From: Bacteroidia bacterium
GTDB lineage: Bacteria > Bacteroidota > Bacteroidia > Palsa-965
Assembly: GCA_023151315.1 (NCBI GenBank)
Contig: JAKLJE010000026.1
Span: forward strand, 1-64,000
Direction: 5' to 3'
Length of the DNA stretch: 64,000 nucleotides
This document shows positions 1-6,277 of the stretch, piece by piece (the stretch's first letter is position 1; each line of letters opens with the position of its first letter). The notes under the pieces were generated by a model. That model did no database searches. It was not told the origin of the DNA and was given only the letters and a program-made list of their open reading frames with translations. The position numbers and the translations under genes are program-made.

Positions 1-29
1 GCCATCCCGAAAGGGAACGACCTCAATAC

Positions 30-103
30 GGATCGGTAGTTCAGCTGGTTAGAATATCGCCCTGTCACGGCGGAGGTCGCGGGTTCGAGTCCCGTCCGGT
101 CCG
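30..103 (+). tRNA. tRNA-Asp (anticodon GTC)
   Basis: A full cloverleaf can be drawn. The acceptor stem 30-36 pairs with 96-102 (one T-G wobble) and G103 is the discriminator. The anticodon stem is 57-61 with 69-73, its loop 62-68 carrying GTC at 64-66. The T arm holds TTCGAGT. The 3' CCA is not encoded, because the sequence continues CAAAT. A terminator-like hairpin follows 20 nt downstream. Confidence 0.97.
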
Positions 104-108
104 CAAAT

Positions 109-230
109 GAATGAATCAGTAGTCCCCGCTTATTAGCGGGGATTTTGATTTTAGGGCGGTAAGATGAAAACTCGTTTTCGGTCTGAACGCCCTAGAATCA
201 AAAGCAGCAAAGCGGCCTACTAATTCATTC
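109..230. repeat. Three-way fold-back (nested inverted repeats) behind the tRNA
   Basis: Outer arms 109-122 and 217-230 are complementary at 13 of 14 positions. Inside lie the 8-bp terminator hairpin (123-142) and a second hairpin whose 16-nt arms 143-158 and 188-203 pair throughout, with one G-U. The loop of the second hairpin has its own small stem (GAAAA 166-170 with TTTTC 175-179). The block would form a cruciform or three-way junction as DNA or RNA. No protein is credible here. It could be a structured RNA, a protein-binding site or the remnant of a small non-autonomous element. Confidence 0.65.
123..146 (+). terminator. Rho-independent terminator after tRNA-Asp
   Basis: A perfect 8-bp stem (123-130 with 135-142), a TATT loop, then TTTT at 143-146. 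It ends the tRNA-Asp transcript and is also one arm of the larger fold-back at 109-230. Confidence 0.8.
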
Positions 231-238
231 TCGACATA

Positions 239-272
239 GGACACGAGGGCCACGCTTGCGTAATCCCGTCCC
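239..272. repeat. Direct repeat copy 1 (34 nt)
   Basis: This copy matches 321-355 at every position except for one missing C. It begins GGACACGAGGGC and ends AATCCCGTCCC. GGAC/GTCC and GGG/CCC at its ends can pair, so each unit can form an imperfect hairpin, as REP-type elements do. Confidence 0.8.
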
Positions 273-320
273 TTGCATAACAAAAACCGGTGAAGCGGCT
301 TGTGTATGATTCTCAAAATC

Positions 321-355
321 GGACACGAGGGCCCACGCTTGCGTAATCCCGTCCC
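321..355. repeat. Direct repeat copy 2 (35 nt)
   Basis: Second copy of the hairpin-forming unit at 239-272, 82 nt further on. It lies 30 nt beyond the 3' end of the serine hydrolase gene. It is bracketed by an imperfect inverted repeat (about 285-301 against 377-394) whose right arm contains the hydrolase stop codon. Confidence 0.8.
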
Positions 356-385
356 ATCCTCAAACTTGAAAAGTTGAAGCCGCTT

Positions 386-1522
386 TTACTGGTTCTCCCC
401 GTAGCTGAAAAGCAGAGAAACGATATTCCTCAAATCTGAATCGTCGTTATTGTTGAAGACAATAACACCAACGTTTGTTGCCGGGTCAAAGTACATTTCC
501 GTAGTTACGCCCATTTCCCCGCCGCTGTGACCTAATACCGTTCTGCGGTAAACGGATTCATAGTAGAAACACAAACATTGCTCGTTGCTTCCGTATTGAA
601 GCTGTTTCATCTCGGCCATGGAGGAAGTCGAAAGCAGAGTATCTCCATTCAACGTTCCATTCAGGATTACTGCTCGCAGAAACAGGGAAAGGTCTTTCAC
701 TGTTGTTCTTAATCCGCCGTTCGGGTAGTCCGGAAAAGTGTAATGCGGATTCGGATTCGTTATGTCTCGCGAATAGGGAACCGCCAGTTCTGTTATCGGA
801 ATGCCGTTTAATCTCCACGAAGATTTCGCCATACCCAACGGTACGAAGATGTTATTGTTGCAGTATGCGTCAAATGAAGTATTGGTGATTTTTTCAACGA
901 GATAACCGAGCAAAGCGTATCCGAGATTGCTGTAGTCTTCGGCTGAGCCTGGTTGTACAGATGAAAAATTATCTGCAGAGTAATAGGCTCCGTTACTCAT
1001 GAATACAGCATTGATGTATTGTTCAAGATTCATTGCACAATCGGAGCCGTAACAATACAGATCAAGTGAATTCTGATGTGCATCTGAAATACTTGAGCGG
1101 TGACTCAAAAGCATTCTGTAAGTAATAGGTTCGTTGGGGAAATCCGGATTGCGGATGGAGAAGGGCAGAACGTTGTTGATGTCATCATCCAAGGCAATGG
1201 AATCACGATCGACCAGCTGCATGATGGCAGTTGCAGTTATCGTTTTTGAAACGGAAGCAACCAGATATCGAGTGGAATCTGTGGCTGCAAAGCGGTTGTT
1301 AACGTCGGCATAACCGATTGCGTTGCTGTAAAGAAGTTGATCGCCTTTCACAACGCAATATGAAATGGAAGTTAAATGAGAATTTGAAACCTGTTCGTGT
1401 AGAGCAGTTTCCAGTTCTTCGACCGTTTTAACGTTGAGCAAATCCGGATCAACGCTGCAGCTCATGACCAGAGATAATGCAATGGACACATAAACGAAAG
1501 CCGAGCCAAACAGTTTCTTCAT
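386..1522 (-). CDS. Serine hydrolase, class C beta-lactamase family lipoprotein
   Basis: A 378-residue protein of the penicillin-binding/class C beta-lactamase fold. The active-site tetrad SVSK (SxxK) is near residue 90, the YSN motif near residue 198, and HSGG near the C terminus occupies the KTG-like position. The N terminus is a lipoprotein signal with lipobox LVMSC, so it is probably anchored in the envelope. I chose the internal ATG at 1522, which starts MKKLFG, because the upstream ATG only adds eight residues before the signal. In Bacteroidota such proteins are usually esterases or D-amino-acid peptidases rather than resistance enzymes; the substrate cannot be read here. It stands alone, transcribed towards the tRNA. 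Confidence 0.88.
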   Translation of the reverse strand: MKKLFGSAFVYVSIALSLVMSCSVDPDLLNVKTVEELETALHEQVSNSHLTSISYCVVKGDQLLYSNAIGYADVNNRFAATDSTRYLVASVSKTITATAIMQLVDRDSIALDDDINNVLPFSIRNPDFPNEPITYRMLLSHRSSISDAHQNSLDLYCYGSDCAMNLEQYINAVFMSNGAYYSADNFSSVQPGSAEDYSNLGYALLGYLVEKITNTSFDAYCNNNIFVPLGMAKSSWRLNGIPITELAVPYSRDITNPNPHYTFPDYPNGGLRTTVKDLSLFLRAVILNGTLNGDTLLSTSSMAEMKQLQYGSNEQCLCFYYESVYRRTVLGHSGGEMGVTTEMYFDPATNVGVIVFNNNDDSDLRNIVSLLFSYGENQ

Positions 1523-1777
1523 TGATTTTACCTGGTATGTATGCAAGATAGTAAATGCAGCTATTGCATTGAGGAAGATAGTAGTTCTTACTTAGAACGT
1601 TCGTTACGCCTGAATGATTAATGTGCCGCAGCTGATAAATAGCCCTGATTGATACGGAACACGTCAGTGTTTCCGGAGAAAGCAGGAACGAAGCAGCTTA
1701 GAAGAGCAAAAGTTGCGCTCCGAATCGTTACTTGCTTGACGTATTTTCTGTATTTTTAATACTCCAAAACCACCTCG
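1523..1777. other. Intergenic region between divergent genes
   Basis: 255 nt with no credible ORF. It contains a small hairpin near 1656-1674 and, just before the T9SS cargo gene, a possible promoter: TTG at 1732-1734 and an A/T-rich -7-like TATTTTTA at 1751-1758. Neither match is strong. Confidence 0.5.
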
Positions 1778-2974
1778 ATGAAAAAATCTTTACTCGCTTT
1801 GTTTGCTCTTGCAGCAACAGCATTTACGGCTGACGCCCGTGTGGTGACAACCACGATGAACGGCAATGCAACGAATCCACTTGTATGGAATTGTATCTGT
1901 ATTCCAATGAATGGCGATACAATTATTATCAATCATGCATTAACGCTTGACGTGGATTACGGTTATACACTCGGCGCTGTGCAGGTTAATGCCGGAGGAT
2001 CAATTACGGGAAATCTGAACACACGTATTCTGGCTGTTAGCGGAGGCTATTTCCTGAATAACGGAACAGTGAATGTGGCGTACATCTATCACAGTGCGGG
2101 AACATTTACAAACAACGGAACAATTACATGCCCGCGTAATTTGGGTGTTGATGTTGCTGCTCAATTACAGAACAACGGTACTCTGAACGTAAATGATACA
2201 CTGGGTGTGAACGTAAACTGCATGCTCAACAATTCCGGAACAATTAACTGCCCGGAAATAGCAATTGCAGGAACATTGAACAATGCGGGCACAGTTAGCG
2301 GAGATAATCTTTACAATCTCGGAACGGTTACGCATACATCAGGAGCAATAAATCTCAATATGAGTTACTATAACGACGGGACAACCACTACTAATTCAGG
2401 TTTAACCATCGGAATGGATCTGTTGAACTCCGGAACTTTCGTAAGCAACTATTACATTTCCGCACAAAGTCTTTACAATGGCGATACAATCAGCGGATTT
2501 GCACAGTTCACGAATAATGCGATGATTTCTATTGCGGATGATTTGTGGAACTGGCAAACATTGGATGGAACGGGCGACTTCTGCGTGGGCGATTCATTGC
2601 TGAACGGTGGAATTGTAAACGGAACACTGGATGTATGTGACGTGAACGGAGGAACATGGTGGGACATCAACATCGGTTCTGTTGCAGGAACTGTAACTCA
2701 TTGTTCATCTTCCTGTACAATAGGTATTGAAGAAAGCAGTGCGCAGCAAATGAAACTGGCTCCGAATCCGGCGAATGATAACATCACATTATCATTGCAA
2801 CAGGATGCGGAATATTTTGTGATGATTACAGATGTTGCCGGTCGTGTGGTTTTTGAACAGATGATGAACGGACGTCAAATGGTGATTAACACGGCTGCAT
2901 TCAGCAACGGACTTTACACGATTCGTGTGACGAATGAAAATACCAACCTCGCTTCACGATTCGTTAAGCAATAA
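1778..2974 (+). CDS. Secreted T9SS cargo protein, repetitive beta-rich
   Basis: A 398-residue secreted protein. Residues 1-20 are a signal peptide. Residues 30-300 are rich in short phrases such as NNGT, NSGT and GTLNN, the pattern of a right-handed beta-helix or similar repetitive surface fold. The last ~75 residues form a type A T9SS sorting domain: LAPNPANDNITL, then a DVAGRVV-like strand and a terminal FVKQ. It should be exported through the outer membrane and attached to the cell surface or released. No enzymatic motif is visible. It converges with the alpha/beta hydrolase gene, four bases separating the stop codons. Confidence 0.88.
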   Translation: MKKSLLALFALAATAFTADARVVTTTMNGNATNPLVWNCICIPMNGDTIIINHALTLDVDYGYTLGAVQVNAGGSITGNLNTRILAVSGGYFLNNGTVNVAYIYHSAGTFTNNGTITCPRNLGVDVAAQLQNNGTLNVNDTLGVNVNCMLNNSGTINCPEIAIAGTLNNAGTVSGDNLYNLGTVTHTSGAINLNMSYYNDGTTTTNSGLTIGMDLLNSGTFVSNYYISAQSLYNGDTISGFAQFTNNAMISIADDLWNWQTLDGTGDFCVGDSLLNGGIVNGTLDVCDVNGGTWWDINIGSVAGTVTHCSSSCTIGIEESSAQQMKLAPNPANDNITLSLQQDAEYFVMITDVAGRVVFEQMMNGRQMVINTAAFSNGLYTIRVTNENTNLASRFVKQ

Positions 2975-2978
2975 TAAA

Positions 2979-3935
2979 TTACTGATTGTATTCTGAGAGG
3001 AATGCGCTGACTTCATTCAGCCATTCCTCTTTGTTTTTTATGAGGTAGTTTTCGTGTCCGGTTTCAGGAAACACAACCAGTTTTTTATGTCCCTGAAGGT
3101 TGGCATAAATCGCATCGGTTTCTCTTCTTGTTACTTTCTGATCTTCTGCTCCGTACATCAACAGTACCGGACAATGAATTTGTCGCGCATATTCTTCCGG
3201 ATTATGACTGAAAGCATCGAATCCGTTTTCCACGCCGCCCCAGAAGGTAAGCAAGCCCGCCATCGGGAAATCGGGAACGCCCAGAATTTCGAAGCGATTA
3301 CTTACCGTTTGATACAACGAACCAAACGGGCATTCCAGTATTACACTCGTAGGACTGACAGTAGTATCGTTCAACGCTTTCATGATCGCTGCGGCGCCCA
3401 TAGATGTTCCGTGAAGTACAATATTGCTTTCACCTCTGTTCCAGAGAAAGCGATAACAATCCACAACCTGTTGCGATTCTTTATAACCGATCGTGCAGAA
3501 GTTTCCTGCAGAGCCACCACTTCCGTAAAAATCAGGAATGAGACAATTGTAACCCATTGCCATGTATTCAGCAGCAATGTGCATCATGGAAGATTTCGAT
3601 CCGCCGTAGCCATGACAGATGATAACAGAACCTACAGATTTATTCACCGGGAGAAACCAGCATTCCGTTTCGCTGTGATCACCGAGTAAAACAGTTTCAT
3701 ATTTCTGGCGCGGGAAAAAATCGTTGACCGGTTTGGGATTGTTTACACCGCAGATCAACGTTGCCGTAAGATCAGCAGGACTCATTGAAGCGTCCGATGT
3801 TCTGGAAGAATAAGGCGAATCAAAATGCGTAAAATTCCAGGCGTGCAGCGCAGCGATTACATTCATGCAAGCAAAGAGGACGAACAGTGCAGCGAAAAAG
3901 CGTTTGATAAGGCGCAGGGGCTTGATGCGATTCAT
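2979..3935 (-). CDS. Alpha/beta hydrolase with N-terminal membrane anchor
   Basis: A 318-residue alpha/beta hydrolase of the S9/dienelactone-hydrolase-like group. Visible motifs are HGYGGS (oxyanion region), the nucleophile elbow GTSMG, an acid strand ending LLMYGAEDQ, and the catalytic histidine in ETGHENY. The N terminus has one hydrophobic segment (about residues 10-30) that could be an uncleaved anchor or signal. I use the ATG at 3935, since the ATG 18 nt upstream adds only MIYSCL. It lies 45 nt after the HAD phosphatase gene on the same strand. Substrate unknown. Confidence 0.85.
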   Translation of the reverse strand: MNRIKPLRLIKRFFAALFVLFACMNVIAALHAWNFTHFDSPYSSRTSDASMSPADLTATLICGVNNPKPVNDFFPRQKYETVLLGDHSETECWFLPVNKSVGSVIICHGYGGSKSSMMHIAAEYMAMGYNCLIPDFYGSGGSAGNFCTIGYKESQQVVDCYRFLWNRGESNIVLHGTSMGAAAIMKALNDTTVSPTSVILECPFGSLYQTVSNRFEILGVPDFPMAGLLTFWGGVENGFDAFSHNPEEYARQIHCPVLLMYGAEDQKVTRRETDAIYANLQGHKKLVVFPETGHENYLIKNKEEWLNEVSAFLSEYNQ

Positions 3936-3939
3936 GAGG

Positions 3940-3947
3940 CAAGAATA
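3940..3947 (-). promoter_or_regulatory. Possible -7 element, alpha/beta hydrolase
   Basis: On the minus strand it reads TATTCTTG, one mismatch from TAnnTTTG, four bases before the ATG at 3935. It is the weakest of the start-proximal elements in the window. Confidence 0.35.
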
Positions 3948-3980
3948 AATCAAACTGCCTGCATGAGAAGTGAAGAACTG

Positions 3981-4640
3981 TTAAGAAAAATTACAGTTCC
4001 TTAAAATGAGTAACGCCTCATGCATGTCGGATACAACGTGATCTGCGATTCGGAATCTTTCCTGAGAGAAATGTTCGCGTGCCGGAACAGCAATGCATTG
4101 CATCTGCGCGGCTTTAGCAGCCAATACGCCATTGTAAGAATCTTCTAGAACGATGCAGTGTTGCGGATCAAGTTTCATTGCTGCCGCGGCGGAAAGAAAT
4201 ACGTCGGGATGCGGTTTGCCACGCTTTTCGATTTCGGCGGAATGCAATTGTTCGAAGTACGAGTGAATGCCGTAACCTTCGGTTATTTTCCGGATCAACC
4301 GCATAGGAGAAGAAGAGGCGAGTGCTGTACGGATTTTATTTGCCTGAAGAAATTCAAGCGTTTCTTTCACGCCGGGCATTAACCGGGCATGCTGTGTAAC
4401 CAGACTTCCCACTTCATCAACAATTTCATTCATCGTAACATCCATGTTGAAATTGTCCCAAGGATGTTTGCTGTACCAGTTGGCAATGACTTCCTGAATA
4501 CGATTGCCCATCATCTTTTCAAACTCTTCTTCAGAAGGCGCAACACTTAAACGACCGAATACATTGGTCTCCGCAACGCGCCACCAAGGTTCGGAATCGA
4601 CCAGCAAACCATCCATATCGAAGATTACCGCTTTCAGCAT
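3981..4640 (-). CDS. HAD-superfamily phosphatase (beta-phosphoglucomutase/HxpB-like)
   Basis: A 219-residue subfamily I HAD hydrolase. Motif I is FDMDGLLVDSEPWW, near-identical in form to hexitol/2-deoxyglucose-6-phosphate phosphatases. Motif II is ASSSP, the motif III lysine is in KRGKPHPD, and motif IV is VLEDSYNG. It should dephosphorylate a sugar phosphate in the cytoplasm. An in-frame ATG exists at 4661 inside a heptad repeat. The start at 4640 gives MLKAVIFDMDG, which fits the family, and a -7-like TAACTTCG sits three bases upstream, so I prefer it. It is followed by the alpha/beta hydrolase. Confidence 0.9.
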   Translation of the reverse strand: MLKAVIFDMDGLLVDSEPWWRVAETNVFGRLSVAPSEEEFEKMMGNRIQEVIANWYSKHPWDNFNMDVTMNEIVDEVGSLVTQHARLMPGVKETLEFLQANKIRTALASSSPMRLIRKITEGYGIHSYFEQLHSAEIEKRGKPHPDVFLSAAAAMKLDPQHCIVLEDSYNGVLAAKAAQMQCIAVPAREHFSQERFRIADHVVSDMHEALLILRNCNFS

Positions 4641-4643
4641 ACG

Positions 4644-4651
4644 CGAAGTTA
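4644..4651 (-). promoter_or_regulatory. -7 element TAACTTCG, HAD phosphatase
   Basis: Minus-strand TAACTTCG (TAnnTTYG) with only CGT between it and the ATG at 4640. This spacing would put the transcript start at or next to the ATG. Confidence 0.5.
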
Positions 4652-4655
4652 CGCA

Positions 4656-4729
4656 GTTCATCGTTCATCGTTCGGGCGTTTACCGTTCACCTCCCCATTC
4701 CCGATTCCCTAATCCCTATTCCCGAATCC
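4656..4729. repeat. Degenerate 7-nt periodic array
   Basis: About ten and a half units in strict 7-nt register. It opens with two copies of GTTCATC (4656-4662, 4663-4669), drifts through CGTTTAC/CGTTCAC, then TTCCCGA, TTCCCTA, ATCCCTA and TTCCCGA again. No indel breaks the period. It lies between the HAD gene start and the small-RNA terminator. Confidence 0.75.
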
Positions 4730-4730
4730 A

Positions 4731-4780
4731 GGGCAAGAAAAAATCCCGATCGAAAAATTTCCCCCTAATCGATCGGGATT
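4731..4780 (-). terminator. Terminator of the candidate small RNA
   Basis: A perfect 11-bp stem (4742-4752 with 4770-4780) with a 17-nt loop. On the minus strand it is followed by a run of six T and then CTT. It serves a minus-strand transcript that starts after the mqnE terminator, which implies an RNA gene between the two. Confidence 0.8.
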
Positions 4781-4888
4781 GTAATCAGAACCAGACGCCT
4801 GGCGAACGTATACTTTTTGTGCAGGACCCTATTTCTGTACTCAAGTGCCGCACAGGCCCGACTTCGTGGAAGTCATGTTGTGTCTGGT
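4735..4888 (-). ncRNA. Candidate structured small RNA (unidentified)
   Basis: A region of about 150 nt on the minus strand, bounded upstream by a separate mqnE terminator and downstream by its own perfect terminator. A -7-like element TACTTTTA (4893-4900) precedes it. The predicted RNA closes with a 7-bp stem (4882-4888 with 4790-4796). Inside are a 6-bp hairpin (4860-4865 with 4869-4874) and a 7-bp stem with one bulge (4848-4854 with 4818-4825). No peptide is credible. It does not show the conserved loops of SRP RNA, tmRNA or RNase P RNA. A 6S-type RNA is possible but cannot be shown from this sequence alone. Confidence 0.55.
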
Positions 4889-4892
4889 GATG

Positions 4893-4900
4893 TAAAAGTA
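4893..4900 (-). promoter_or_regulatory. -7 element for the candidate small RNA
   Basis: Minus-strand TACTTTTA (TAnnTTTG with A in the last place). A GTTT at 4921-4924 lies 20 nt upstream, near the usual -33 distance. The 9-nt inverted repeat 4809-4817/4894-4902 overlaps this element. Confidence 0.4.
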
Positions 4901-4928
4901 TATCTGCAATTCCGACGCGGAAACGTGA

Positions 4929-4964
4929 AAAAGGCCTGTTTCGGACAGTCAAAACAAGCCTTTT
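4929..4964 (-). terminator. Terminator after mqnE
   Basis: Read on the minus strand, 15 nt (4964-4950) pair with 4943-4929, with two G-U pairs and a 6-nt loop, ending in a TTTT tail. On the plus strand the same arms carry two mismatches, so it acts best for minus-strand transcripts. A 12-nt sequence GGACAGTCAAAA in it recurs at 5009-5020. Confidence 0.75.
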
Positions 4965-4980
4965 ATTTTGTAATAGTTTG

Positions 4981-5007
4981 AAAATCAATAACTAAAGTAT
5001 TGATTTT
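4981..5007. terminator. A/T-rich hairpin behind mqnE
   Basis: A perfect 10-bp inverted repeat (4981-4990 with 4998-5007) around ACTAAAG, directly after the mqnE stop. It is A/T-rich, so it may be a weak first terminator or a 3' end stabiliser ahead of the stronger hairpin at 4929-4964. Confidence 0.5.
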
Positions 5008-5026
5008 TGGACAGTCAAAATCCGCC

Positions 5027-6169
5027 TCAGTTCATCGGATATTGCCGAATGATATTGTAGAGCGTGTCGCGTTCTGCAGCGATTCTACCGGCACCGGCAA
5101 TCAGTTGCGTAAGCTCTTCGGTAGTAAGCGAAGGATTCTGTTCTTCAGCTCCTGCCATGGAATAGATTTTCGTTGTGTCGTCAATTGTACCGTCAATATC
5201 ATCCACTCCGAAATTCAGAGACAATTGTGCGCTGTTGCGACCGATCATCGGCCAATATGCTTTCACGTGCGGAACGTTATCCATGAATATGCGCGCCATA
5301 GCGTAGTTGCGCATGTCTTCAATCACAGAAACTTCCGGAACATTGTTCATCTGGTTGTCGTGATTGCGGAACTTTAGAGGAATGAAAGTATTGAAGCCTT
5401 TCGTCTTGTCCTGCAGATCGCGCACACGAGTCATGTGATCAATTCTATGCGCAAACGATTCGATGTGCCCATACAGCATCGTAACGTTCGAAGGAATGCC
5501 AAGCTCATGTGCTGTCTGATGAATTTCAAGCCATTCTTCAGAAGTGCATTTGTCTTCACAAATCTGTTTGCGTATTTCAGCGTCAAAAATTTCTGCACCA
5601 CCACCCGGAATTGAATCGAGTCCGCAATCTTTCAGATATTGAAGTCCTTCACGGTAACTCATTTTCGCTTTGCGGATCATGTAATGTAGTTCTACTGCCG
5701 TGAATCCTTTTACGTGAAGATCCGGACGATGCGCTTTGATCTGCTTGATGAGTTCACCGAAAAATTCAATTCCCATTTTCGGGTGAACGCCTCCAACAAT
5801 GTGAACTTCAGTTACCGGTTGTCCGTCGTATGAGCGAACAATTTTCATCATGTCTTCAGTGCTCAATTCCCAAGCTCCGTCTTTCTGTTTGAGCAATCGC
5901 GAATAGGAACAGAACTTGCAATCGTAAACGCAGATGTTCGTTGGTTCGATGTGAAAGTTGCGGTTGAAGTAGGTGATATCTCCATGCAAAGTTTGTCGAA
6001 CGTGGTTGGCAAGCGAACCGAGAAATCCGACTTCTCCGTTTTCGTAGAGGAACAATCCTTCTTCAGGAGTGATTCGTTCACGATTGATTACTTTATTGGC
6101 TATTCTTCGGAGTTCCGTTGATAATCCGGTGTTTTCGAGAATCTCACTGATGTTCGCTGCTTTGATCAT
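5027..6169 (-). CDS. mqnE: Aminofutalosine synthase MqnE (radical SAM)
   Basis: A 380-residue radical SAM enzyme of the futalosine menaquinone pathway. It joins an adenosyl radical to 3-enolpyruvyl benzoate to make aminofutalosine. The 4Fe-4S motif CVYDCKFC (CxxxCxxC, residues 80-87) follows FHIEPTNI, as in MqnE rather than MqnC. EVHIVGGVHP and NNVPEV also match the family. An upstream ATG at 6196 lies inside a -7 element (6194-6201), so translation must begin at 6169 with MIKAANIS. The other pathway genes here, mqnB and mqnD, lie 18 kb away. Confidence 0.93.
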   Translation of the reverse strand: MIKAANISEILENTGLSTELRRIANKVINRERITPEEGLFLYENGEVGFLGSLANHVRQTLHGDITYFNRNFHIEPTNICVYDCKFCSYSRLLKQKDGAWELSTEDMMKIVRSYDGQPVTEVHIVGGVHPKMGIEFFGELIKQIKAHRPDLHVKGFTAVELHYMIRKAKMSYREGLQYLKDCGLDSIPGGGAEIFDAEIRKQICEDKCTSEEWLEIHQTAHELGIPSNVTMLYGHIESFAHRIDHMTRVRDLQDKTKGFNTFIPLKFRNHDNQMNNVPEVSVIEDMRNYAMARIFMDNVPHVKAYWPMIGRNSAQLSLNFGVDDIDGTIDDTTKIYSMAGAEEQNPSLTTEELTQLIAGAGRIAAERDTLYNIIRQYPMN

Positions 6170-6193
6170 AACCGCACGGTATTGATTGGTGTG

Positions 6194-6201
6194 CAAAGTT
6201 A
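6194..6201 (-). promoter_or_regulatory. -7 element TAACTTTG, mqnE
   Basis: Perfect TAnnTTTG on the minus strand, 24 nt before the ATG at 6169. Its position excludes the upstream ATG at 6196 as the start. Confidence 0.6.
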
Positions 6202-6225
6202 TGGGGTTTGCAGTAATTCTGTAAT

Positions 6226-6253
6226 GAAAAAGGCCGACAAATATGTCAGCCTT
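6226..6253 (-). terminator. Terminator after the M43 protease gene
   Basis: A 10-bp stem (6230-6239 with 6244-6253, one G-U on the minus strand), a 4-nt loop and a T5 tail on the minus strand. Confidence 0.8.
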
Positions 6254-6277
6254 GTTCCTTGTACGTCAGCGCGGTTA

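Noticed and set aside
239-355. CRISPR array
   Set aside because: Only two repeats, spacing too long for one spacer, and no cas genes in the window.
1656-1674. Hairpin in the gap before the T9SS cargo gene
   Set aside because: Short stem with a bulge and no T run; no gene ends there that would need a terminator.
3054-3689. 211-residue plus-strand ORF
   Set aside because: Fully antisense to the alpha/beta hydrolase, whose motifs are clear; no recognisable protein features.
4504-4890. 128-residue plus-strand ORF over the candidate small RNA
   Set aside because: It spans the start of the HAD gene, a heptad array and a terminator; its translation has no folded-protein character.
4735-4905. Naming the small RNA as SRP RNA, tmRNA or RNase P RNA
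   Set aside because: The SRP GGAA tetraloop with its symmetric loop, the tmRNA tRNA-like 3' end with tag frame, and the RNase P core sequences are all absent.
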